Shown here in pieces: positions 13,301-23,901 of a stretch of 64,000 bases of DNA (positions are counted from its first letter, which is position 1; every line of letters starts with the position of its first letter). The DNA is from Atrichornis clamosus. Lineage: Eukaryota; Chordata; Aves; Passeriformes; Menuridae. The stretch covers positions 62,001-126,000 of the forward strand of contig WBMZ01003473.1 of assembly GCA_013400975.1 (NCBI GenBank), read 5' to 3'. Under the pieces are notes generated by a model. That model worked only from the letters and a program-made list of their open reading frames with translations, was not told the origin of the DNA and made no database searches. Made by a program: the position numbers and the translations under genes.

Positions 13301-13515
13301 ATGTCTAGCAAATTTTTAAGGCCAAGGGCTCACCACTACCCCAGCAAGAGGGCAACATGAACCTCTTGAACACAGACAACTCTTTGGAGTCAGATAATTC
13401 TTGGAAGGCACAGGTATGGAAAAGCTCGTGTTATTTGCTATCTGAGTTGGAAATTATCAGGAGTGGTGGCTGCTTCATGGTATCAGTCTTTTTAGGAAAG
13501 AAAATATGCATATTA
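10381..13515. other. Unique AT-rich DNA, no gene seen
   Basis: Contains a T-run at about 10438-10453 and otherwise unstructured sequence. Two overlapping plus-strand frames (12132-12431 and 12283-12519) were inspected; neither shows a recognisable family, signal peptide or splice context. Confidence 0.55.
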
Positions 13516-13560
13516 AAAAAAAATATATATATGCATGAATATGTGTGTGTGTGTGTGTGC
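13516..13560. repeat. Compound (AT)n / (TG)9 microsatellite
   Basis: A short AT alternation (about 13517-13532) is followed by TGCATGAA and then nine TG units at 13542-13559. This is an ordinary dinucleotide repeat. Confidence 0.9.
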
Positions 13561-14339
13561 ATTGTGACAGACACTAAATGACACTGTGAATAAAATTATT
13601 TTAGGAAAAAAGAGATTGTTTATCATAAAGTCTGAAATTTTATTGGGTTTTTACCCTACTACTAGTTTAGACTTGGTTAGTCTCTTCCAAAAAAATTAAT
13701 GAAAAATGGATTTATTTTGAAAATACGTCAGTGAAACTAATTTTCCCTCTATTGTTAGCACATATACAAACTTGAAGTGATCAGATGATGTATTTTGATA
13801 CTTGTGTCCTTATTAACCCTAGAGAAAAAAAATGATAAAAGATAAATCCCCAATCTGGGAAATGCTTTGTATTTGGAAAAAATCTTTCAAAAATAGCAGA
13901 CAACAAAGGAACATCCATGCATATAAATAACTTTTTTCTAAGCAATTTCACCTGTAAAGTTTTAGGTCTGAACTTTGACCTAATATAAGGGGGAATAAAA
14001 CTCTGATGAACTGTTAGGAATACTCCTCAGCAACCTTTCCCATGATTTCAGGAAAGTGATATGTTCTAGCTCAGTGAAGGCAGAATTTGAAAATTTCATA
14101 GTGCAACATTTTATATTCTAGAAAGATATAAAAACAAAGATATATAACCTAATCTGTTTGCTCTACAGCAAGTGTATTTCTTTCAAGGTAAATAGCTTCT
14201 GCAAAATATTATTTATATAGTTCTTGCAAATTGGTTCAAAGTGTTGTTTAGACAATCTTATTACGTATAAAGATAAAAACTTCCATCAAGAAATTATGCA
14301 AAAGAAAATGGACACACCAGCTGGATAAATCTATCATAT
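13561..14339. other. Unique AT-rich DNA, no gene seen
   Basis: No long frames, repeats or motifs stand out. Confidence 0.55.
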
Positions 14340-14720
14340 ACCGGCAAAAAGCAACAAGCACTTTTAATTAGCTGAGTGAATGCAGTTTGCTGAATGTTGA
14401 AAGAACAGACTCACTCATATTAAAATGTGCCTAATTTTCTGTGAAAAAGTCCCATCTGAACAGCCCTGACCATAGTCAATCATACTAAAAGCCACTGGTG
14501 CTTTATTTGATTTACCAATATAAAATGCAAATGAGGTGATTAAGTGGAGTGGCAGACATAGTAGGGCCTCTTTCAAACCATCAAGTTAAATGCAAGCAGA
14601 CAGCAAACTGGCTGTGCAAAGAAAATTTTAGCATATTCGTTTGATTAGTGCTACAAAAATTTAATTAGGTTGGCTAATTACTTGACAAATTGCTCTACAC
14701 TAGAGAAAAGGCAGAACATG
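14340..14720. promoter_or_regulatory. Conserved-element-like block with homeodomain and POU sites
   Basis: The block contains a perfect POU octamer ATGCAAAT (14525-14532) and two TAATTA homeodomain cores at 14662-14667 and 14675-14680, starting 13 bp apart. A further TTAATTAG lies near the start, and there are TGATTAAGTGG and TTGATTAG sites. There are no simple repeats and few open frames. This site density is typical of developmental enhancers kept in gene deserts. Function and conservation are inferred, not shown. Confidence 0.35.
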
Positions 14721-15189
14721 TTTTATTCCTGCAAAAACTCTGTGTGTATTTTAGCCCAAATGCTATCTGCCAATTTGCAAAAGCATTATTAAATGAATGA
14801 AGAATGGTACAACAGTCGCCAACAATGGCAAATTGTATAATGCATATAATTAGAGAAGGCACACAGCACTATATCTATATGTCCATGATCCCTCATGTCT
14901 AAAAATATTTAACACAATATTTCTAGAAAAATACTGTCAAAACAGCTTATTACAAGGTTATCAGTTCTTCATAAGAAGCAATACATAGAAAATACTCATT
15001 AGTGGAAAACACAGCTCATCCAAAGCCGAACCTCTTCACCCAAATGAACTCTATTAAATACAGTAACACTTTATCTGTACCTCGCTGAAAGGAAATAACA
15101 TACACTGTTCAGCTAAGGGATGTATCTCTCTATTTATTGTTAAGCACAGCCAAAAACATTAGTTATCTGGGAAAGAAAGAAAAGACAAA

Positions 15190-15560
15190 TTTGAAGGAAT
15201 TTAATATTTTGCAATTTTATTGCTGTGAATAGGCATATAAGAAGAACATAGTGACCTTAGGTAGCGTAATACATTTCTCTTCTTGTTTGTCTATTTACAT
15301 TCACATGCCATGAAAGCTGCCAATTTTTATTCAGGAGACTGCATTTGCTTTTGCTGGCATTCAATGTAACTAATCAGCCTCTACTGACTCAAACATCATG
15401 ATAATATAAATAGATACCCACTTTATCTACTCAAGTGGAAAAAATAAGTATCATATTATATAAACATAATGCATTGCAATTGGCAATTAGATACTGCATT
15501 TAACTCAGGCTAAAGCAATGTCTTAGGAAACCAAGGGACGTAAGAGACCTCTTTTAACAA
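15190..15560. promoter_or_regulatory. Conserved-element-like block (candidate enhancer)
   Basis: It has an even texture without simple repeats and scattered AT-rich regulatory words: TTTAATATTTTGCAATTTTATTG, given here only as positions 15200-15225, then CATTTGC, CAATTAG and ATGATAATATAAATAG. It resembles amniote conserved non-coding sequence by eye. The 470 bases before it look similar but weaker. Confidence 0.25.
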
Positions 15561-16474
15561 TCATCATACTTGTGAATGCAGGAATAAAATATTATTTCTT
15601 GCAATTAGCAGTTCACAACTTCTGCCTTGACAATATAGTTTTAAATGTGCAGTCTTAGTGAGACATCCATAACCTTAAATCAAATATAATTTCATGTTAC
15701 CTCATTGTAAGTATTAGTGTGTGACTACGCTTGTTTCCAACATATATTAAAACAAATTTTAATTCTGTTGCCGTTTTTCTGAATAATTGCTAAGCTCTAT
15801 TCAATAAGAAGATAAATGAGTTTTCTGATGATTTTTGAAGGAAAGTAGCCAAACACAGTATTTTAGTCTTTATGTTCTGTTTCTTCAAAATTCATGCTTT
15901 TCAAAAGATGTTGCTCATTACTGCATTTACACCTTTTCTAACAAAAATTAAAAGATCTGAAATTCTTTTTCACTTAAAAAGCTCTTGTTTATAGAAAATA
16001 ATCCAGAAAGAAGATAATAGTTGTTGGTTTTGAAACCACTCACATGAGAATAGACCAAATGCAGTCAGCTGCACTGCTACAGCCATCTTTCACAGAAGCA
16101 TAGGGAAGGCAATGCATAGACCAGGCTCAGAAAATGCTCCAGCATCCAAGCAACTACCTCTGACCTGTCCCGACATTCAGTAGAGCCATCTGCATTGAGA
16201 TAGAAATTAATGTTACCTGCACATTGAGAGAAAGATGACACAAATTAGTTATCTAAGACTGATCCTTAAAAATAGTAAATATAAGGAAGAAAAGAGAAGT
16301 TTAATTTCAATTCTGTTTTAGCATGTTCACCATAGGTATGAAAAACTCTGGAGTGAAGCAGGTCTTGTATGAGATCATTCAATAAAGTGGAATTTTGTAA
16401 TGAAGACTAAACTGAAAAATCACCATTTTTAAAAGATAAATATCTAACCAGCTGTTGAAAGCAGAGATTGCATA
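15561..16474. other. Unique AT-rich DNA, no gene seen
   Basis: Only short frames. Nothing recognisable before the CR1 element starts. Confidence 0.55.
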
Positions 16475-16910
16475 GGCAATCCCGAAGTCTCCTAGACTAT
16501 GTCAATGACAACTTATACAAGTGATTGATCAACCAACAAGGAGAGGTGCAATGCTGGACCTTGTGCTCACCAATGGGGAGGAGATGGTGGGGAAGGTGAT
16601 GCTCCAAGCATGAGATGGTAGAGTTTGAGATCCTCATGGCAGTGAGATGGTCACACAGAAAGCTCACTGCCCTGGACTTCAGAAGAGCAAAATTTGGCTT
16701 CTCCAAGGATCTACTCAGAGGAGTCCCACGGGACAGAGCTCTGGAGGGCAGAGGGGTCCAAGAATGCTGGCTGATATTCAAGGATCACCTCCTCCAAGCT
16801 CAGGAGCAATGCATGTCAAAAAGGAAGAAATAGGGCAAAAATGCCAGGAGGTCCCAAGGATGGATAAGGAGCTGCTGAGCAAACTCAGAGCAAAAAAAAG
16901 AAGCTTTTAA
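16475..16910 (+). pseudogene. Relic of CR1 ORF2 (endonuclease end and linker)
   Basis: Translated pieces resemble CR1 ORF2 in order. LDLVLTNGEEMVG is followed after a frameshift by MVEFEILMAVRW, then LDFRRAKFGFSKDLL and ALEGRGVQECW. After a further frame change comes MDKELLSKLRAKKRS. These belong to the segment just after the apurinic-type endonuclease domain, ahead of the reverse transcriptase. At least two frame shifts and a stop break the frame. It is a non-functional LINE remnant, not a host gene. Confidence 0.8.
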
Positions 16911-17271
16911 AAGATGAAGACCTCATAGTAACCTTCAAGTATCTGAAGGGTGCCTACAGGGAAGCTGGAGTGGGACACTTCATCAGGAACTGTAGAGATA
17001 GAACAAGGAGTACTGGATACAAACTGAAAGAGGGGAAATTTAGGCTGGATACTAGGAAGAAATTCTTTACTGTGAGGGTGGTGAGGCACTAGAACAGGTT
17101 GCCCAGGGAGGTAGTGAATGTCTCAACTCTGGCAGTGTTTAAGGACAGGTTGAGTAAGGCCTTGAGCAACACGGCCTAGTGGGAGGTGCCCCTGATCATG
17201 GCGAGAGGGTCTTGGAAATAGATAATTTTTAAGATCTTTTCCAGCCTTTAACATTCTAAGATTCTATGGCT
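16475..17271 (+). mobile_element. CR1 LINE fragment with internal deletion
   Basis: The plus-strand CR1 retrotransposon fragment has two parts. About 16475-16907 corresponds to the end of the ORF2 endonuclease region and the linker after it. From about 16910 the sequence is the CR1 3' end: LKGAY-like codons, the GGTGAGGCACTAGAACAGG stretch, TTGCCCAGGGAGG, and a closing CATTCTAAGATTCTATGG with the ATTCTATG-type tail. The whole reverse-transcriptase region normally between these parts is missing. Both parts share orientation and sit directly against each other, so this looks like one element with an internal deletion. The 5' part also carries stops and frameshifts, so it is dead. Confidence 0.88.
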
Positions 17272-17506
17272 TTTCCTACTATTTTCTCTTGACCTTGAGC
17301 ATGCTGTGTTCATGTGCATGAAGATGAAAACAAAGGGAACATCTTCAGACTCAGTAAAAGAGTATTGTTCCTCAGGAAATGCCAACCTAGTATCACTGTG
17401 GTAAGGAACTTGAGAAAAATAAACTCTACCTACTTGGTTTCACCTTCATATTTTTTGAAAAGCGAGTAGCAATTGGTTTACAAATATTTTAAAGGGCTAT
17501 GCAGAT
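17272..17506. other. Unique DNA between CR1 and AT repeat
   Basis: No gene or repeat was recognised. Confidence 0.5.
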
Positions 17507-17552
17507 GAATAACTATATATAGAATAACTATATATATATGTATATGTATGTA
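17507..17552. repeat. AT-rich tandem stretch
   Basis: GAATAACTATATATA appears twice in tandem (17507 and 17522), followed by TATG alternations. A small low-complexity repeat. Confidence 0.8.
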
Positions 17553-20500
17553 TTAAATAGCTAGAAAGGGAAGCCAGCAGAATACAGAAAAACTTTATTA
17601 GAATGTGTGCTGGAGACTACAGCTCTTCCTGGAGCCACTATAGACCAGAAAATTTTAAAGTTCTTGTCGATTATACCATAACAATTCTCAATCTTGAGAA
17701 TTTTCTCATTGATTACCTTCTCATCATAATTTAGGTCCTTCCTCCCACAAGCGCATATAGTCACTGTCTCTAGCCAACTCTAATCCTCTAAATTTCAAAC
17801 TCTCACCTTTCAGCTTTCATAAAATGCAACAATTTGTCCTCTCAACCCCTTCCCACATCTACAAGTCCCTGGTCTCTCTAACTGCCCCGATGACTTTTTG
17901 ACTGACCCATCTATACTAAGTCAGAGCAAAGGAAGCAACTTTCCTGAAGAGGATCTTCTATGAGAAAACTGGGAGAGGGAACATAAAACATCAGAAGCAG
18001 CACATGTACAAGGACAGAGGTCAGATGGGACTTCTGGGGCCTGATCTAATTTCTGACATGCATGCGCCAACTGTGCAAAGTGTGCAATGCCCTTGGGGCG
18101 CCCTGAGCAGGACCACCACAGAGAGAGCAGCCCTAGAGCCAGCAGCAACTGAGGCAACAGGGGCAGGACTGCCTATGAGGAAAGCTTTCATTCTCAACAT
18201 TTTGCTCTGGGCTTTACTAGATGAGGACGTGCACAGAACAATGCTTATCCTAAAGTGACAAGTGTGGCAAGACAAAACAGAACTCTGGGTACTGAGCTTT
18301 CTGTCTGACTTCTCATCACTGCCTTTCTCTGTGCGAAATAGGAGAAAGTACAAGAAAATAAGAACCCTAAATGTTTGAAAAGATATTTTCTGCAGCAGAA
18401 ATGGACATAAAGAGTAAGAGGCAGTTTTGTTATTCTGAAAAAACCCGCCATTTCTTAAACAAAGTCACAAAAATAGGAATCCAGTTATTACTTAGACGAG
18501 AAAATTAGAAGCTGGACCTTGATCAAGACAAAATAGCTATTCATTTTAGTTACTGTTTGTGAGGGAGACACACAGCCCTGGAATTGACATTAATGAGATT
18601 AAGAAAAGCTTTGGTTTACGTGCAAATTATATAGTTAATGCATGTATTTATGTCTTACTGTTTTTTTAAACTATCAATTTAGTAAAGGACTATCTTTACA
18701 AGAATTGTTGCATTACTTGATTATTTACAATTTATTCCTTGTTATAGCAAAAAGCTGATAGACTTGGTTTGGACTTGTTCCTAGTTTCCCTTGACTTTCT
18801 TTACATGTTTTGTATTTCATATTCTCTCCATATTATTGGCTCCTTGTCTCACAGACATGACACTAGACTAAGCTGGTATGTCATTCCATTCTTGTGTATG
18901 TAGTAGGATGATTAGACTTAGGCAGAAATGTTGAAAAAGCCTCTTAGTTTCCTGTGGGTCCTGATCTGTGACAGATATGTTACTTTGGCTTTGGTGAAAT
19001 GTCATTCTTATGCTATGCATAGTTCAAAATTGCATACAAAATTTAGATTTTTGCTATATGTTTCTGGAATCAAATTTTGGGTAGTTATATAGCATTGAAC
19101 AGACTCCTTAACTTTTCAAAGGAAATATCCTTGGTTTTATTTATTTGCATTAAGGCTCAAATCAGTATTTTAATAATCTCACTGTGTTTCATTCAAGATA
19201 AAAGGTGATATCTGGGAAAATGAAATATATTAGTGTGACAATTATTACTAAATCAGTATAGTTCCCCTATTTTGAGTCAGTTTTTTTCAGTCCCTTCTTT
19301 TTCTGCTCTTTTGTGTCAGTTCCATATTATTTTTTCCTTACTGATGGTACTAAATTTACTCCTGCAAACTTATTTCAGTGCACTCTGAAATGATGGCAGC
19401 AAGATCTAGACACACTTGTGTTACGTTTCTGAGACTTGTGTCAAGTTTCTGAGAGAGTTAAGACATTAGGAAAGGGTCTTGATAAAAAAGACCATCTGTA
19501 TTGAGAATTTGAAGGAAAACAGTGAAATTTAATGCTATCACCATAAATAGCATACTCTAATCAATCTCTCCTTTCATGTGAATTTGAAAGTCTTTCTTCC
19601 CTAGTACTTGCTAAAGGCAATTATGCAAGAGCAAAACCACATAGTGCTACTATTAAAAACTGCCAATAGATTTTGAAGAGTTTCAAACAAGGATTTATTA
19701 GATTGCCTATGCACTTGTAAACTATAATAACAGAGGCTGATGAGAATAAACAAAAAGCTTCCTGGGCAATGCACCTATTAAATACAATCATAAGTTAATT
19801 TTTTAGTGATAGTCTGCAGTCTATACTTCTGTTTGAGAAAAGGCGTGCTTTCTTCTATTTTTCAATATTCCCCAAATTATTAGTTTCAAGCTAGAGAAAA
19901 AAAAATCAGTTTTTCATTATAATAGGAGGATTTAGTTTAAACTTTTTAATATATTTCAGTTGTTTGCATTAAAATCTATTATGTTTGAACTCACCATTTC
20001 CTCACCTTTGTACCAACAAAGAATTATTCTTTACCTGTGAGCAAAAGTGGATTCTATTGTAAGAAATGCTCTGGGTTTACATTCTGTACATTGTTATAGC
20101 AGGCAGAACCACATGAACAAGTCCTGCACATAAAATTATGACCAGAGTTTCTTTCCCTTTGCATTAACATGGATCTGAATAACTTTGATGAGTGCAGTAT
20201 GTTTATTCTTGGTACAAGTGAATGCAGCTGAAAACAAATCTCTGACTTAACACAGTTATTTTTTTAACTCTGGGATAGATAATGTATAATTTAGGCATAT
20301 AATTTCAATATGTGCATTACAGATGGTGCAGAAAACACAGGTGACATTCTTTTCCTTGTAGGAATTGAGTCCTTGGAAGATTTGCAAGTCCTTGCTTGTG
20401 ATAAATCTAGTCTTCATACATACTATCCTACTAAGTAGTAGCAATAATTTAAAAATGTTGCTACTATTCTAATTACAACCTTGCTCCTCTCCAAAACCAG

Positions 20501-21251
20501 ACAGTTTCTAGAATAAACAAACCACACCATGACTACATGTGTCAGTTAGGTAATGAAATTCAGTTTTTCTTGACAGACTCATTTCAAAGTACTGATGATT
20601 CTGCTTGCCTTATGTACAGGCTGGTAGCACCAAATCAAACTTCTTAGTTTATTTTATCCTCAGGTAAAAAGTAATTCGTTATTTTTTTTCCAACTTGACC
20701 TTCTCATTCTGACTGGATTTTATTCTTCTACAATGCTACCCTGGAAAAGAAAGGGTTTTTTTCCCATTTTCCATTCTTAATCACAATATTCCATGTAAGA
20801 AGACACACAGAATAAACTTGTTTTATGACTGAATTCAAGACCAGATTTTAAGGAAAGGAATGTTGATACCTCAGCTTTAAAAGCAATGTAGATGTTCAGT
20901 TCCGGTGTTGGATCATTACAAATCCCAACTAAAACCCACTGGGGTCAACAAGCTCTGCAGGTGCCTGAGGCTTCCAAAACACACAAAGTTCTGCTTCTGC
21001 ACATATCCAAGTATATGAGTTACAATACAGTGCTGAGCAGCCAAGAGAACCCGTTAAAGTTATATTTATCTACTTGAAATTCTGAATAATTTACTGGAAA
21101 TATACTCAGAGTGCCAAATTACTATGAGATATAAAAATGTTTGCTTTTTGAGCAAAGACACGTATATATGATATGTGTAAGGTACTGAAGTGCATGAAAG
21201 ACAATAAGTGATATAAGTATTTGAAAAATTGTTGAGCAAATCTCAAAGAAA
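17553..21251. other. Unique DNA, no gene seen
   Basis: Pyrimidine-rich at about 17760-17900 and G+C-richer at about 18000-18260, where overlapping frames of up to 110 codons occur on both strands (minus 18021-18353, plus 18004-18258). None matches a known family. The stretch 19360-19790 is motif-rich and could be a conserved element, but no specific sites support a call. Confidence 0.5.
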
Positions 21252-21267
21252 GTGTGTGTGTGTGTGT
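21252..21267. repeat. (GT)8 microsatellite
   Basis: Eight GT units. A short dinucleotide run. Confidence 0.85.
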
Positions 21268-21808
21268 ATTTGTATACACTTTCTGCCAAAATAAGACAGC
21301 GATGGATTTGAAATACAACAATTTGGTACATTAGTGTGATGTTTGTTGGTTGTTTCCTTGAACATGCTCAGAAGACTGAGGAACTGTTACATTTTTATTC
21401 ATCTCTTAGAAGATGATGGGTGCAAGACTGCTAAACAGTGATGTAGTGAAACAAGCTGAAAAGAAAAATAGTTCTTGTGGGAGCACGGTTCAGTCACTGA
21501 CAGAGTTAAACCTAAGAGTTGGTCAAGACAACGGTAAGGATCAGAAGAGTCATCTTGTAAAACTGAGAAAGGAATTGTGGTAGAATGAGGAAAATAACAA
21601 CATCCGTGGACCATTCATTCTGTTGCTTTTCTTCCTTGCCCAGCTTCTATTATTTTATTCCCTTCACATTTCTTCCCTGACGTAATTATCAGTTTAAACA
21701 GAAAGGCAGTACAATGTAAAGGGGAAAGCAGAGAAGTCCATACCCTGCATATTGTGCTGCCTGCTGGTGATAGCAGTATCTCGGGACATAGGAGACTTAT
21801 GGGGTGGC
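21268..21808. other. Unique DNA upstream of the LTR pair
   Basis: No gene was recognised. Composition becomes less AT-rich toward the LTR. Confidence 0.5.
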
Positions 21809-22519
21809 TGTGGCAAGGTGTTGACAGCAAGGGGCTACAGGAGTGGCCTGTGAGGGAAGAGGTTGGGGTATCCCATGCCAGCACAGTGGGATCCAGCTCT
21901 CTCCTAAAGACCAACCACAGGACACAGCTGAGCTCCACAATGATACATGTCAGGAAAGATACTTAAGAACAAAAATAGCAGAGAGGCAGAGAAATGAGGA
22001 GGAAATAAGGTGAGAAACAACCCTGAGAACAGCAAAGTCATTGATGGAGGGAGAGACAGTGCTGCAGATGCCAGAGCAGATAGTGCCCTATGGCCCATGG
22101 AGACACCGTGTTGAAGCAGGGGAAAAGTATGACAAGGACGGAGCATCAGAGAGAAGCTGTTATGAACTGACCACAAACCCCATTCCCCATCCCTCTGCAC
22201 TCTTCATTGAGGGAAGGCAGAGGAGTTAGGAAGAGAGGACTGAAGTTGAGCCTGTGAAGAGGGGTGGGAGTGGAAGGAAAGTATATTTTAGTTTGTGCCT
22301 TAATTTTCCACCATCCAGCTCTATTTTAATTGATAAAAAATTAAGTTAATTTTTCCCCAGTTGAGGGGGTTTTGTCCATGATGGTAGCTGGTATTTGATC
22401 TCCCTGACTTTATCTCAATCATGACCTTTTTATCTTTTTTTCCTCCCTGACCTACTGAGGAGGGGCAGTGAGAGAGTACCTGGATGGATGTTTGGCCATT
22501 TGTCAAGGTTAACCAAACA
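21809..22519 (+). mobile_element. Solo LTR, avian ERVL-like family, older copy
   Basis: Starts TGTGGCAAGG and ends near AAGGTTAACCAAACA. That end mirrors the family's usual 3' end, a CAAGGTCAAACCATGACA-like sequence as I remember it. Landmarks in order are a GGGGCTACAGGAGTGG block near the start, a TATA-like TACTTAAG near 21960, and CATTCCCCATCCC in the middle. Toward the end come GTTAATTTTTCCCCAG, CTTTATCTCAATCATGAC and CTGAGGAGGGGCAGTGAGAGAGT. At about 711 bp it is much shorter than the neighbouring LTR and lacks that copy's 117-bp tandem units. No target-site duplication is visible, and no internal viral genes follow. The boundaries are judged from a remembered consensus. Confidence 0.72.
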
Positions 22520-22712
22520 TAGAAGTACAAGTGTACATCTACTGAGGCAGTTGAGGATCTCAGAGGATATTATCACTGCTGTTAGTTGAAAACAAAGCTG
22601 TAACATGGGAAGTTAACTACAGCATATTAAAAATGAAGTCATTAAAATTAGTGAGTTTAGAAAAAGGTCTGAACATCCACCAAAAGGTTGGGTTTAGTCA
22701 ACTCAGCACAAA
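22520..22712. other. Spacer between the two LTRs
   Basis: About 190 bases of AT-rich sequence that resembles neither LTR nor retroviral internal sequence. It looks like ordinary host DNA between two independent insertions. Confidence 0.5.
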
Positions 22713-22717
22713 AGCAC
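22713..22717 (+). repeat. 5-bp target-site duplication, left copy
   Basis: AGCAC lies directly before the TGTCGTGG start of the LTR and recurs directly after its end. A 5-bp duplication fits ERVL-class integration. Confidence 0.85.
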
Positions 22718-22883
22718 TGTCGTGGCTTTGCTAGACCTGGTTTTTTTGGTAACGGGGGGGGCTGCAGGGGTGGCTTCTGTGAGAAGCTGCTAGCAGCTCC
22801 ACCACCATGTTTTGCAGGGCCAGTGTCTGCCTGGCTGCAAAGATGGACGTGCCACAGGCCAATTAGAAGTGGTAACGCCTTTG

Positions 22884-22904
22884 TGATAACAGATTTAAGA
22901 AGGA
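22884..22904 (+). promoter_or_regulatory. Probable LTR core promoter
   Basis: GATAACAGATTTAAGAAGG occupies the position where related LTRs carry a TATA-like TTTAAGAA box. Inferred from position and resemblance; whether it still acts is unknown. Confidence 0.4.
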
Positions 22905-23091
22905 ATTCAAAACAATTCTGGTTGCGCAGCTAAAAATTGCAGCCAGGGAGGAGGAGGATGTGAGCTAAAAGACCAACATGGAGAAGCACCCAGGCCAGGT
23001 CGGAAGAAGATACAGCAGGGCCGGAGTCGAGATTCCTCTGCAGCGGGTGGTGAGACCGTGGTGAGACGGGATGTCCCCCCTTGTAGCCCAT

Positions 23092-23441
23092 GGAGGAGCA
23101 CGGGAATGCAGAGCCCCCGTTGCAGATGTTGAAGCAGGGGGATGCTTAAAGACTGCAGCCTGTGGAGGAGTGACCCACACTGTAGCAGTTTGAGGGCCGC
23201 TGTTGCCTGGAGGAGCACGGGAGGGCAGAGCCCCCCTTTGTAGATGCTGGCACAGGGGGATGCTTAAAGACTGCAGCCCGCGTGGAAGTGACCCGTGCTG
23301 CAGCAGTTTGAGGGCCGCTGTCGCCTGGAGGAGCACGGGAATAGGAATGCAGAGCCCCCTTGCTCCAGCAGGGGGATGCTTAAAGACTGCAGCCTGCGAA
23401 GGAGTGACTCGTGCCGCAGCAGTTTGAGGGCCATTATTGCC
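23092..23441 (+). repeat. Three tandem 117-bp units inside the LTR
   Basis: Unit starts fall at 23092, 23209 and 23327, giving periods of 117 and 118; the third unit ends near 23441. Each unit begins GGAGGAGCACGG and contains GCAGAGCCCCC, then GGGGATGCTTAAAGACTGCAG, then GCAGTTTGAGGGCC. Units differ by small substitutions and indels. Related LTRs are known to vary in the number of such units. Confidence 0.92.
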
Positions 23442-23691
23442 GGTGAGATGGACTTTGGACCTTACTTTCCAAAAAAAAGGGGACCCCACCATTCAGCAGG
23501 GGAAGACTCCAATCCTTGAGAATATGAAGACCTGGCCTAACCTTAAAAAACACCCTAATTCTCTGTCTCCCTGCGTTGTTTGGGGATGAGGAAAGCAGGG
23601 AGGGGGAAGTGAGAGGAGGGGAGAAAGAAGGTGCTTTTCCCATAGCTCAGATTGCTCAATTTTCCTTTTTTTTCTTTCTTTCTGGTAATGT

Positions 23692-23697
23692 AATAAA
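23692..23697 (+). terminator. LTR polyadenylation signal AATAAA
   Basis: AATAAA lies about 200 bp before the LTR end, followed by GT-rich sequence (TAGTGTTCATC, GTAGTGTGCCTG). It fits the R/U5 boundary of an LTR. Confidence 0.6.
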
Positions 23698-23896
23698 GGT
23701 AGTGTTCATCATATCTTAAAGTAGTGTGCCTGTTTTGCCTGTGTTTTCCCTTTTGAAGATCTTAATCTAATCACAAACCAGCGTTTGGACGCTTTGAATT
23801 TTTTTTCCTCCCTCTTCTCTGTCCGGCTGCAAGAAGGGGGAGGGAGTCCGTGAGCCTGGGGAGTTCCTGGCCTCTGGCCAGGCTCAAACCGTAACA

Positions 23897-23901
23897 AGCA
23901 C
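23897..23901 (+). repeat. 5-bp target-site duplication, right copy
   Basis: AGCAC directly follows the terminal ACA of the LTR and matches the left copy exactly. Confidence 0.85.

Larger units (their letters stand above)
22718..23896 (+). mobile_element. Solo LTR, avian ERVL-like family, intact ends
   Basis: The element is 1179 bp. It begins TGTCGTGGCTTTG and ends CTCAAACCGTAACA, so it has TG...CA termini with imperfect inverted ends, and AGCAC is duplicated on both sides. Inside are a G-run followed by CTGCAGGGGTGGCTTCTGTG, then GTGATAACAGATTTAAGAAGG (a TATA-like promoter region around 22884-22904). Three tandem units of about 117 bp follow, then a pyrimidine-rich zone and AATAAA at 23692-23697. 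There is no primer-binding site plus internal region next to it, so it is a solo LTR left by recombination. The family is recalled from avian genomes, not searched. The 175-codon minus-strand frame inside (22965-23492) comes from reading the tandem units backwards. Confidence 0.88.

Noticed and set aside
22965..23492. 175-codon minus-strand frame, the longest in the window
   Set aside because: It lies inside the plus-strand LTR and repeats with the 117-bp units, so it is an antisense reading of the tandem array.
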